DNA from: Larix kaempferi
Lineage: Eukaryota > Streptophyta > Pinopsida > Pinales > Pinaceae
NCBI GenBank assembly: GCA_027924585.1
Contig: BSBM01002120.1
Coordinates: forward strand, 914,501 to 978,500
Direction: 5' to 3'
DNA: 64,000 nt
Under the pieces are notes generated by a model. The model made no database searches. It worked only from the letters and a program-made list of their open reading frames with translations, and was not told the DNA's origin. Below, piece by piece: positions 33,465 to 45,135 of the stretch. A program made the translations under genes and the position numbers. The stretch's first letter is position 1, and each line of letters starts with the position of its first letter.

Positions 33465-34594
33465 TCATATATACATGAAATGACAATTCAAATAATTATC
33501 TTTGTTTTGTTTTTGGATGGAGTCCCTCTCAATCTTTGCTTCCTTGCAGGAGATACTGGAGTCTCTGATAGTGTGCACCTTAACAAATGCTGAAAATTGA
33601 TGAGAGGTTCTTCCATAGATTATTTTTTTTCCGGAGTCCAACTCTGCAGTAGCTTCTTCTACTCCTTTCATGTAAAACTTCATTACAATACATATTCTTC
33701 ATCACTTGAAGAATCTTCACTCTCTTCCCTAGTTCTCTTCCTTGGAGGTTCATCATCCTATGGAGTGTGAGCATGATGTCTTCTCTTGTTGTTCTTGTTC
33801 TTGTGGGAGCTTCTTTTGTTCCTAGAACAATATCTAGAATAGTGTCCCTTCTTATCACAAGTATAACATCGAATGTGAGAAAGATATCTCTTGGATCCTC
33901 CAAAGTTCTCCCTCCGATTCCGGTGGTGGTATTTACCATTCTTGTGATGAGGATTCTCCCTCTTGTGGTTATTCTTCCCAATGTGTGCTGTGAGAGCCTA
34001 GTCTTCATTATCCATCTTTTCTTCTCAAGCTACAATTCAAGCTTCTTCCTATGAGCATTCCTCCCACAACCTACTGAATGTGATGAGCTTCTTCCTAGCA
34101 CAAATTCCTTGAATGAAGGAGTCCCATGGCCTAGGTAGGCTATTCAAAGTGGTCAGCACAATTTCTCCATTCTCCAGCACTTCATCCACAACTTCAAGTT
34201 GTTCTTTGATTTGAGAGGCCTTTGTAAAGTAGGATTGTATGGTCTCTCCTTTCTGGATCTTCACACTCTTCAATTGGTTTCGCAATGTCATCTTCTGATT
34301 TATGTTCTTTTGTTCAAACAACTTGGTCAAGGAATCAATCATCTCCTTGGGTGTCTTCAGGGAATACATAGGTGGTATGATATGGTCTTTGATAGAATAT
34401 GCAATGATTCTCTTAGCCTTGACCAGGTTCTTCGTATGTAATGGCTTGGCCTCATCTCCCTCTAGAACTGGAACCTCTTCACTTATGTAGGTGTCCAACT
34501 CATTCTCTTCTAGGATTAACGCAATCCTATACTTCCAAGCTCAGAAGTTATCATCCCCCTCAAGCTTATCCTCAAGCTTGGTGTGGTGATACAT
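33465..34594 (-). pseudogene. Copia C Gag with zinc knuckle and post-protease scrap
   Basis: The start ATG is at 34594 (MYHHTKLEDKLEGDDNF), with a TGA shortly after, then an open Gag block 34498-34049 (LKTPKEMIDSLTKLFEQKNI, NSLPRPWDSFIQG). Another frame carries the knuckle CYTCDKKGHYSRYC (about 33835-33875). The stretch near 33640-33683 (MKGVEEATAELDSGKK) matches sequence that follows the protease in Copia A, so the DSGA active site itself is deleted. Similar in layout to Copia A Gag. Confidence 0.8.
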
Positions 34595-35345
34595 CTTAAA
34601 GAGTAATTCAAATGAAAATAGAAAGGTTTAGGTCTTACCACTTGAATGCTGAAAACTGGATGAGCAAGCTGGTGTGAAAATTCTAAAATTTGACCCTTCA
34701 AAAGTGACCTTATTGTTTCTGGTTTAACTCAGAAATTTTGGATCCTCGGGGTCTGAAACTTCATCCTGTGGTAGCTTATCCTGTTATCTTTCCAACCCCA
34801 CATATTTGAGCTTTATTGGATACTCTATGAGAGAGATATGCCAAGTGTCACAACGTGACCTGTTTATGGGATGAAACAATATAACGAACTTGTATGGAGT
34901 TCCACATGTCACTGTCTCAACTTCGGCCTTTGAAAATTGGACCTGCGAAACTACAGTCCGTGCCCTAAATGTCACTTTTTATGGAATTCCATTTGGATCT
35001 TCCTATCCCTAGATATGAACTTTGTGCCTGGGTCACCTGTTTAGGGCTACATTCTGGAAGAGCCAAAAACCCTAACTTGTACATATCATATCTCACAAAG
35101 TACAATGAATCTAAGGCTGAAATTTTTACACTGGGTACATCTGTGTTTGATATTCGGACTGTAAAAATTTTAGATCTTAATGCTTCTCGAAAATGGATTT
35201 ATAGCGAAAGTGCCACTATGACTAGGTTTTACTATGCAAATCCCTTCTTTAGCCTAGCCTCCTTTTGCTGAAGATTTCTGGAGAGAAACCCAAACATTAA
35301 GAAGCTCTAGCTTCTATAGCTGCACAATGTATTCTTCTCAGGTTA
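34595..35345. other. Copia C leader
   Basis: About 750 bp between PBS and gag ATG, no gene seen. Confidence 0.5.
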
Positions 35346-35357
35346 GCTTTGATAACA
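35346..35357 (-). other. Primer-binding site of Copia C
   Basis: TGTTATCAAAGC on the minus strand, two changes from TGGTATCAGAGC, abutting the 5' LTR. Confidence 0.7.
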
Positions 35358-35745
35358 TGTTAGTTTTTCATCATCAATTCAATATGATCTAGGATATTAT
35401 CTGAGAGAACAACATGTAAAACATATCAATCAATCACAAGAGACAATAGACATAAAGCATTTCACCGGGGAAACCATAAAGGAGAAAAACCCACAACTTC
35501 CTCAGAGATAGAATGAGCAATGATACAAAACCCCAATAACAAGAGATAGTCTCCTAGCAGCTTCTCCTCCTTTACTTGTGCACACTACTCACTTGAGAGA
35601 ATGGGTGCGTGAATGAAAATGAATAAATAGAGAGGTGCTCCTCTCTATTTAAAATTGTCTTCCACTTGCCTTTTACCCTACTAGGTCGACCTCTCCTAGG
35701 AGAGTCTAATAACCCACTATAACTTAACTCTGTGACGACCCCACT
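35358..35745 (-). repeat. 5' LTR of Copia C, inner part
   Basis: 388 bp, cut at ccact by element D; the remaining 144 bp are at 40439-40582. Confidence 0.85.
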
Positions 35746-38700
35746 TGTTGCCTACCCAAATTTTGAAAATATTATTATTATTGGCAAAATACTTTATGTT
35801 AATTTTTAATTACAAAGTTTTGTAGTTATGACCAAGTTGGTCAAGGATGAATGTAATTACTGAATTATTATTATTTAATAAATTAAAGTAGGAGACAAAC
35901 ACCCAAAGGAACTATTAAATGAGTGTTCACTGACCCACTAGGAGGAATGGAAGCGGTTAGAAGGAATGGGACAGATGGCAGCAATTGCACTTCACCACTA
36001 GCTATTGGTTATGGGACAACTACCCCTATAAATGTGGCATTATCCCCCAGGTGGAGGGAGTGAGCAGGCAACTCATTTAATGACCAGTTTGTTAGAAAAA
36101 TAGGATCGCAGAGCAATAACAATAAATAGAAATGCAAATATAATCACACATACACATTACAAGAGAGACACAGATATATCGTGGTTCACCCAACTTGGGC
36201 TATGTCCACACTGAATTTGCCAGTCCTTATTATTATTACCGTCCAGCAAGGTGAAGGGATACAACCTGTAGCACAACCGATGCACTTCCTCTTCTCTGTT
36301 TCACAGTCTCTCTCCTGATCTCAAAGATCTTTACAATGCATAAAACCTAATACATAATCCCTAGACGTATTACAATGTCTTTATTTTATAAGGGAAATAC
36401 AATGGGAAAATACCACGGGATCCCCCCTGGAACCCCGTGGGGGGGCGATGCCCCGCCACACCCCCCCGCTGGGGTGACTGTACAGTCCACCTACATATCA
36501 TATAAAACTGGGGTACAAACATGGCTGATACAATATCATCTATGATACTAGAAGATCTGGCTCCACAACCAACACAGTTAACAATCGAAAGGCCTAGGCA
36601 TCCTACATAAGGAAAATTTGAATTGAGCAGGCAGCTCTTACACAATATTTTATGTATAAATATTCCTCATGTGCATCGAGTGATGACTGAGAGATTTGAA
36701 TAGGGAGGGTATGTGAGTGCATTGTAAGTCTGCAAATTATTCAGAGAATGAGAACTAGAGGTGCTGGTGCAGGTCCCTTTGACTGCTAAGTCTTTAAGAC
36801 TTGATAACTAATGCTACTGCAAGTTTAGTGAAATCATCAAACTCTGTTTTGTAAATGTATTTATTTCTAATCTTTGTTTAAGTCTGAATGATAAGCTTTG
36901 TTAAATATTTGATTAGATAATCATCTCTATATTTTTCCACATGTTGTTATTTGCATCGTACTCTAGTATAGAGAAGCAACTTAAATGATAGATGAGAGAT
37001 AGGAATATCGCCATTGATTAGACAATTAATTACAGTAACTGCTATGATTACAATTCTGTCCTATATCTAAACATAGTAAAAATTTACTGTATAGTATCGA
37101 CAGTGTTATAGGATTCTTTAGTTGTTTCATGAAATATAAATATAGTCTAATTTATGCACAGTCATATATTTTTTCTCTTATCCCTATTCAATCAAGATAG
37201 CAAACAAATGCAATTAAAATCATACATATCATGTTTTTCAAGTAATAGTATTTCCAAGGATTTTAACAGCTGCTAGAACTAATCAATGTATAGTTTTCTT
37301 ATCTTTACACATACTGTATTTCTTCACTAATTTCTTGTTTGATTTCATGTATCAATTATTTATTTCATTAGTATCAAAACCTAATACACTGTAAACCCTA
37401 ACTCTGTATACAAACATTATCTTTTCTATCTCAAAGAGAAAACTGTGGATATTATTCAAAGCATGATAACATTATGACTTATTAAACCCTAGTTATTATT
37501 TTCCAGAACCATATTATCTTATTTATATAGTAAGTTACTATCTAAGAATCATCTAACAGCTAGCCATAGATACAATTTACATATTCTTATTTAAATCATA
37601 GCTTATAACCCTAGTATCTAAATGCATGCAATATCAAAATTATCTTATCAACGGTTTAATATTGGATACAAACCCTAGTATAAACCTGAAAACATTTGAA
37701 GTCATTGGTAAGATATCCTTGTAAAAAAATTGAAACTAGAACATGGGGGCATAACCCTTTCAAATTGTTTAACAGTCGAACTATCTCAACGACTTTCCAA
37801 AATTATAGTTATCAACAAAGAGAATGAAGTATAGACATACATTTTGCAAACTATAAACCCTCGGCCAAAAGATAAATATCATGGCTCAACAAATTTTCAC
37901 AATCATTTTACACAGTGATCTCCTCGATTTTGTTTAAACATATTGTTCCATTGCAAGATATGAATCATGGTTTATAGAGATAAACGAGCTCTCAGCTCTG
38001 AGTTCCATACTCAACAGAAATAACCAAAAAATCAATAGAGTTCACATTGCAGACCTATCAAGGTTCCAGCAGTATGAAGGAACTTATCAACAAACATCAT
38101 ATGAGAATCAAATTATCCAAAAACCACAAAGGGTTATACCCTTGACATCTAGCATTATGAAGATGAGTGTTAAAATGCTTATCAATGACAAGCTAGGCAT
38201 CAAAACAACCAAGTAACATTATAAACATTCGAGGGTTACCCTCTGTACAATTTTTATGTCAACATAAGACCTTAGAGAAAACTCAAAAGACGGCCATTTC
38301 CAAAAAAAAGGTTGAACAGTTTTTGCCTCTCAGCAATAGAACCATCATCAAACCAAGTCCAAAGGACCTACGGGGGTTTGAGGACCACCAAAGCTCACCA
38401 GGAATTGGATGCATGCATTCCATTTCGAAACCCTTGCCAAGGAATTTCATTCGAAACCAGTGCCTGCCAAAAAAAAAAAAGTCAAGAGTTTAAAAAGAAG
38501 AAAAACATAAGTATGAAAGTTAAAACACAGTAACATATTCTTTGGGTGAGTGTATACCTTTAGAATCAATTATTCCGAGTCCTGTACATTACACCAGCAA
38601 AACAACGAGCTCAATGGCGTGGACCAAGGCTATGAGCTTTTTACAGAAGATTTTCTTCCACTAACTGAAGGAATCAAGCTTCAATTTGATAAATATACAA

Positions 38701-40433
38701 TAGTAGAAACTGAACACAACAATCACAAACTATATCGTATCACCATGGCACCAGGACTAAACCTGCAACTTTTAAGATCACACCTATAGGTCTCAAGGTC
38801 GAAACCTCTAAGGTACTTGTCTAAACCCTATTTTCCAGTAGCATGTCGTCCTCATCACTCGAAACACCAGTGTAACAATGAAGACCAAGAACTCTCCATC
38901 AAACATTTACAATGATATGCTAGGGTTAGAAAATCAATGATCCAAATCTAATACAATCAACGAGCAAGAGATTGCTAGCGAGCTACATTGGAGGTCGGGA
39001 AACCATAACATTTATTGTTTCATAAATTACCACAACCACGATAGAGCCAGCTTTGATTACTAAGAATCATCACCATATACAGCATGGAGGAGAATAGATG
39101 TGGAAGTCACACAGAGTTAGAGTCATAGTCATTTAATCCACCACGTTCACATGGATGGTATTACGTGGAGTGCCAACAGCACTTTCCACTACGAAGTTTT
39201 GTCTGATCCATTAATGTAGGAATGGGACACCATCAACGCCAGGTTGAAATGCATGCCAAGCATTAAGTTTCACAACTCCTGTCAAATCGAAATTCAATGC
39301 AAAGTTAGTATCAATATATACATATTTTGTATAGTAGCAAAGTTAGCATTCATGCATCGTATAAATTTATAATTTCAATCTGTATAGTTGATATAGTTTC
39401 AAACCTAATATTCACGCCTCATAATAGTAGAGTTTATGCTATGTCAAGTTACATTGTTCACATCGCAGTCCTTGGCTTGTGTACAAGTCACATAGGTAAG
39501 GCTTATACATTTGTATATAGCCAAACCTTGACGATTGTTGGTAATTGGAGATTATAGGTAGATAGGATTATTTATTTTATACAAATTAAAATGCTAGCAA
39601 TATATTATTTAGATTTTTCATACATTGCAAATAATTGAAAAGGGTAGGATTTGTGTTTTGTTCTCGAGCTAACTAATGCTAAATATTTAGCATAAAAACC
39701 ATGATCATATTATTTGCGTCACACAATAGTTTTATAGTGCAAAGTATTGATGAATCAGTAGTACGAATACTACATCTAAAACATACAAGTAGACCTACCT
39801 TAAGACAATGGTAAAGTCACTCAACATTAATGACGATAGTCATGATAACAAATTTAACAGCATAAGAATTAAATAGACGACGCTTTTTCCAAAAACATTG
39901 ATGAGCCCTCAAGTCAGCAGTCGAGCTAGTTCTTAAACTAAGTAATTCATACCTCCAGTAGCTTGTTTCGCAATGAGTTACTTAGCATTTTATTATAACA
40001 TTGACGTTGAATTGAAAGACACACGTACTCTTAAAACATGTGGTCCTAGAACTTCTTATCGGTTGTCTACACATAAGAAACATTCCAAATGCCTTAGCTT
40101 TTGCAGCTAAGTAAACTCTAGGGTACCTCGTAGGACACCCTTGGACATCAAGAAAATAAACAACCAGTGTCTTGTCAAAAAGACCCTGTTACATCATATT
40201 TCTAACCTTTCAGTTAACTTGAGCAATTATTGTAGTAAGCATGTTGTCAGAAGTATGATGTGTCGCTATAATCTAAAATGTTTTTAACTCAACGATTAAA
40301 TTATGTTTAGAATGTAATGAATTCTTAATCATTGTCGTCTTAATCAAGCAATTATTATTTCTGCAACTGCAATCATCACATTTAATGTTGTTTTTTAAAG
40401 TTTTAATTTTTTATGAAAATTCGGGATGTTACA
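35746..40433. mobile_element. Element D: 4.7-kb TG...CA insertion, probable giant solo LTR
   Basis: It starts TGTTGCCTACCC and ends GGGATGTTACA, with TSD ccact (35741-35745 and 40434-40438), and splits the LTR of Copia C cleanly. No long ORF, PBS, PPT or internal direct repeat was found. The short inverted termini (TGTTGCCTACCCAAATTTTG versus TGTAACATCCCGAATTTTC on the other strand) fit a single long LTR. Without its own nested solo LTR it is about 4.2 kb. It could instead be a non-autonomous element whose LTRs are too diverged to see by eye. Small frames inside (38312-38533, 38550-38789, 39327-39557) have no recognisable domain. Confidence 0.65.
36090..36574. mobile_element. Solo LTR nested in element D (485 bp)
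   Basis: TGTTAGAAAAATAGG...CACAACCAACA flanked by the 5-bp repeat cagtt (36085-36089, 36575-36579). It has no coding content. It includes a G/C-rich block near 36415-36480 (ccccgtgggggggcgatgcc). The orientation cannot be decided. It lies in the part of D that was not duplicated. Confidence 0.7.
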
Positions 40434-40438
40434 CCACT

Positions 40439-40582
40439 AGGGGAGTCTAATAACCCTATCGTAAACATTGATGACCTTCCCGATCAGAGGAATGAAACCT
40501 CTCTTTCAGAAGTATAATGTCATATGAATACAATATGAAATATTCAAGTGAAATACATTTCGAAGTTACAAATACATCAACA
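40439..40582 (-). repeat. 5' LTR of Copia C, outer part
   Basis: 144 bp following the D insertion, ending catcaaca; the TSD ttcct follows at 40583. Duplicated again at about 44435-44578. Confidence 0.85.
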
Positions 40583-40587
40583 TTCCT

Positions 40588-41117
40588 GCTCCACCCTTAT
40601 CACTTCTCCTCCTCCTCCACTTCCTTCACCCCCTCCTTCCCCTCCTCCTCCTCTACCTCCACCTCCTTTCGAAACCCTTCCTCCTCCTCCTCCTCCACCT
40701 CTTCCCCCCCTTCCTCTCCCTCCTACCTCATCACCTACATTTCCAGCTTGCCCCCTCCTTCATCGCCTCTAACCCACCTCTCCATCGACCACCTCTTCTG
40801 CCACTACCCACCCTCCTCCTCCTCCTCCACTACCCCCTCCTCCCCCTTCCTCTCCTTGGGCCCCTTGCACTCCCTCTCCCCCACCCCTGCTATGGATCCT
40901 CCTCCCCCTCCCTGTCCCCCTCCTCCCTCCACCCATCCCACAACTCCACTTTCTCCTCCTCATGCTCCTTCTTCTCCACCTCATTCCCATCCTTCCCCTC
41001 CTACAATTCCACCTCCATATCCTCCTCCTCCTCCTAACTCACCTCCATCGCATCTTGCCTCCTTCCTCTCCCCCTTTGGTTGCCTTCTCCCCCTTCACCT
41101 TCTCCTCCATCTTCCCC
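40588..41117. repeat. Polypyrimidine array, segment 3
   Basis: CCT-rich DNA between Copia C and the duplication junction. Matches 44583-45135 in copy 2. Confidence 0.85.
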
Positions 41118-44100
41118 TTCGACAGTGTTATAGGATTCTTTTGTTATTTCATGAAATATAAATATAGTCTAATTTAAACATAGTCATATATTTTTTCTCT
41201 TATCTCTTTTCAATCAAGATAGAAAACAAATGAAATTAAAATCATACATATCATGTTTTTCAAGTAATAGTATTTCCAAGGATTTTAATAGCTGCTAGAA
41301 CTGATCAATGTATAGTTTTGTTATCTTTACAGATACTGTATTTCCTCACTAATTTCCTGTTTGATTTCATGTATCAATTATTTATTTCATTAGTATCAAA
41401 ACCTAATACACTGTAAACCCTAACTCTGTATACAAACATCATCGTTTCTATCCCAAAGACAAAACTGTGGATATTACTCAAAGCATGATAACATTATGAC
41501 TTATTAAACCCTAGTTATTATTTTCCAGAACCATATTATCTTATTTATATTGTAAGTTACTATCTAAGAATCATCTAACATCTAGCCATAGATACAATTT
41601 ACATATTCATGTTTAAATCATAGCTTATAACCCTAGTATCTAAACACATGCAATATCGAAATTATCTTATCAACGATTTAATCTTGGATACAAACCCTAG
41701 TATAAGCTTGAAAACATTTGAAGTCACAGGAAATATATCCTTGTAAAAAAATTGAAACTAGAATATGGGGGCATAACCCTTTCAAATTGTTTAACTGTCA
41801 AACTATCTCAACGAATTTCCAAAATTATAGTTATCAACAAAGAGAATGAAGTACAGACATACATTTTGCAAACTATAAACCCTGGTCCAAAGATAAATAT
41901 CATCGCTCGAAAATTTTTCACAATCTTTTTACATAGTGATCTTGATTTTGCTTAAACATATTGTTCCATTGCAAGATACGAATCATGGTTTACAGAGATA
42001 AATGAGCTCTCGGCTCTGAGTTCCATACTCAATAGAGTTCACATTGCGGACCTATCAAGGTTCCAACAGTATGAAGGAACTTATCAACAAACATCATACG
42101 AGAATCAAATTATCCAAAAACCACACAGGGTTATACTCTTGACATCTAGCATTACGAATACGAGTGTTAAAACTCTTATCAATGACAAGCTAGGCATCAA
42201 AACGGCCAAGTGACATTATAAACATTCGAGGGTTACCCTCTGTACAATTTTTATGTCAACATAAGACCTAAAAAAAACTCAGGAGAGAGACATTGCCAAA
42301 AACAAGGTTGAACAGTTTTTTCCTCTCAGCAATAGAACAATCATCAAACCAAGTCCAAAAGCACCTATGAGGGTTTGAGGACCACCGGAGCTTACCAGGA
42401 ATTGGATGCATGCATTCCATTTCCAATCCCTTGCCAAGGAATTTCATTCGAAACCGGTGGCTGCCAAAAAAACAAAGTCAAGAGTTTAAAAACAAGAAAA
42501 ACGTAAGTATGAAAGTTAAAACACAGTAACATATTTTGTGGGTGAGTGTTTACCTTTAGAATCAACGGTTCTAAGTCCTGTACATTACACCAGCAAAACG
42601 ATGAGCTCTATGGCATGGACCGAGGCTATGAGATTTTTACAGAAGATTTTCTTCCACTAACTGAAGGAATCAAGCTTCAATTTCATAAATCAACAGTAGT
42701 AGAAACCGAACACAACAATCACAGACTATATCATATCACCATGGCACCAGGACTAACCTTGCAACTATTAAGATTACACCTACATGTCTCAATGTCGAAA
42801 CCTCTAAGATACTTGTCTAAACCCTATTTTCTAGTAGCCTGTCAGCCTCATCACTCGAAACACTAGCGTAACAATGAAGGCCAAGAACTCTCCATCAAAC
42901 ATTTACAACGATATGATAGGGTTAGCAAATCAACGATCCAGATCTAATACAATCAACGAGCAAGAGATTTCCAGTGAGATACATTGGAGGTTAGGAAACC
43001 CTAACATTTATTGCTTCATAAATTACCACAACCATGATAGAGCCAACTTTGCTTACTATGAATCATTACCATATCCAGCACAGAGGAGAATGGACTTGGA
43101 AATCACATAGAGTTAGATTCATAGTCATTTAATCCACCACGTTCACATGGATGGTATTACGTGGAGTGCCAATAGCACTTTCCACTACGAAGTTTTGTCT
43201 GATCCATTAATGTAGGAATGGAACAGCATCAACGCCAGGTTGAAATGCATGCCAAGCATCATGTTTCACAACTCCTGTCAAATCGAAATTCAATGCAAAG
43301 TTAGTATCAATATATATATAATTTGTATAGTAGAAAAGTTAGCATTCATGCATCATATAAATTGATAATTTCAATCTGTATAGTTGATATAGTTTCAAAG
43401 CTAATATTCACGCCTCATTATAGTAGAGTTTATGCTATGTCAAGTTACATTGTTGACATTGCAGTCCTTGGCTTGCGTACAAGTCACATAGGTAAGGCTT
43501 GTACATTTGTATATAGCCAAACCTTGACGATTGTTGGTAATTGGAGATTATAGGTAGATAGGATTATTTATTTTATACAAATTATAATGCCAGCAATATA
43601 TTCTTTATATTTTTCATACATTGCAAATAATTGAAAAGGGTAGGATTTGTGTTTTGTTCTCAAGCTAACTAATGTTAATTATTTAACATAAAAACCATGA
43701 TCATATTATTTGCATCACACAATAGTTTTATAGTGCAAAGTATTGATGAATCAGTAGTACGAATACTACATCTAGAACATACAAGTAGAACTACCTTAAG
43801 ACAATGGTAAAGTCACTCAACATTAATGACCATAGTCATGATAACAAACTTAGTAGCATAAGAATTAAATAGACGATGCTTTTTCATAAAACATTGATGA
43901 GCTTGCAAGTTAGCACTTGAGTTGGTTCTTAAATTAAGTAATTCATACATCCAAGAGCTTGTTTTGCAATGAGGTACTTAGCATTTTATTATTACATTGA
44001 CGTTGAATTGAAGGACACATGAACTCTTAAAACATGTGGTCATAGAACTTCTTACTTGCTGTCTGCACATAAGAAACATTCCAAATGCCTTAGCTTTTGC

Positions 44101-45135
44101 AGCTAAGTAAACTCTGGGGTACCTCGTAGGACACCCTTGGACATCAAGAAAACAAACCGTCAGTGTCTTGTCAAAAAGAACTTGTTGCATCATATTTCTA
44201 ACCTTTCAGTTAACTTGAGCAATTATTGTAGTAAGCATGTTGTCAGAAGTATGATGTGTCGCTATTATCTAAAATGTTTTTAACTCAGTGATTAAATTAT
44301 GTTTAGTATGTAATGACTTCTTAATCATTGTCATCTTAATCAAGAAATTATTATTTTCGCAACTGTAATCATCACATTTAATGCTATTTTTAACAGTTTT
44401 AAATTTTTATGAAAATTCACGATGTTACACCACTAGGGGAGTCTAATAACCTTATCATATACAATGATGACCTTCCCAATTAGAGGAATGAAACCTCTCC
44501 ATCGGAAGTATAATATCATATGAATACAATATGAAATATACAAGTGAAATAAATTCTGAAGTTATAAGAACATCAAATTTCCTGATCCACCCTTATCACT
44601 TCTCCTCCTGCTCCACTTCTATCGCCCCCTCCTTCCCCTCCTCCCCTATCCTAAACCTCCTCATCCTCTACCTCCCCCTCATTTTGAAACCCCTACTCCT
44701 CCTCCTCCTCCACCTCTCCCTCCTCCCCCTCTTCCCCCCCTCCTCTCCCTCCTACATCATCACCTACATTTCCAGTTTGGCCCCCTCCTTCATCGCCTCT
44801 AGCCTACCTCTCCATTGACCTCCTCTTCTTCCACTACCCATCCTCCTCCTCCTCCACTACCCCATCCTCCCCATTCCTCTCGTTGGGCCCCTCCCACTCC
44901 CTCTGCCCCACCCCCCTTGTGGATCCTCCTCCCCCTCCTCCCTCCACCCATCCCGCAACTCCACTCTTTCCTCCTCGTGCTCCTTCTCCTCCACCTCATT
45001 CCCATCCTTCCCCTCCAGCAATTCCACCTCCATCTTCTCCTCCTACTCCTACCCCGCCTCTGTCATGTCTTGCCTCCTTCCTCTCTCCCTTCAATTGCCT
45101 TCTCCCCCTTTGCCTTCTCCTCCATCTTCCCCCCA
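41118..45135. repeat. 4-kb tandem duplication, copy 2
   Basis: It repeats D from its interior to its end (to 44429), the ccact site, the Copia C LTR tail (to about 44578) and the start of the array. The junction at about 41117 joins ccatcttcccctt to cgacagtgttatag. Its small open frames (42546-42866, 43323-43553) are the counterparts of those in copy 1 and are not convincing genes. Confidence 0.85.

Larger units (their letters stand above)
30133..40582 (-). mobile_element. Copia C: defective copia element in the polypyrimidine array
   Basis: The 3' LTR (30133-30663) and a 5' LTR split into 35358-35745 and 40439-40582 bracket gag, RT and RNase H. The TSD ttcct and pyrimidine-rich DNA on both sides show it entered the array. 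Protease and integrase are missing. The LTRs are about 8% diverged by eye. The LTR shares a core with Copia A (gacctctcctaRgag, tctaataaccc, cggaggaatg), and the protein is the same branch. Element D interrupts its 5' LTR. Confidence 0.85.
37098..41117. repeat. 4-kb tandem duplication, copy 1
   Basis: Begins with cgacagtgttataggattc inside D and runs through D's right end, the TSD, the Copia C LTR tail and 0.5 kb of polypyrimidine. The next base starts copy 2. Corresponding points (for example gatgttacaccactagggg) are about 3996 bp apart. The two copies differ by roughly 5-6%. Confidence 0.9.

Noticed and set aside
38550-38789. 79-codon frame in D and its counterpart at 42546-42866 as a small gene
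   Set aside because: Short, no recognised domain, frame ends differ between copies; presence in both copies is explained by the segmental duplication.
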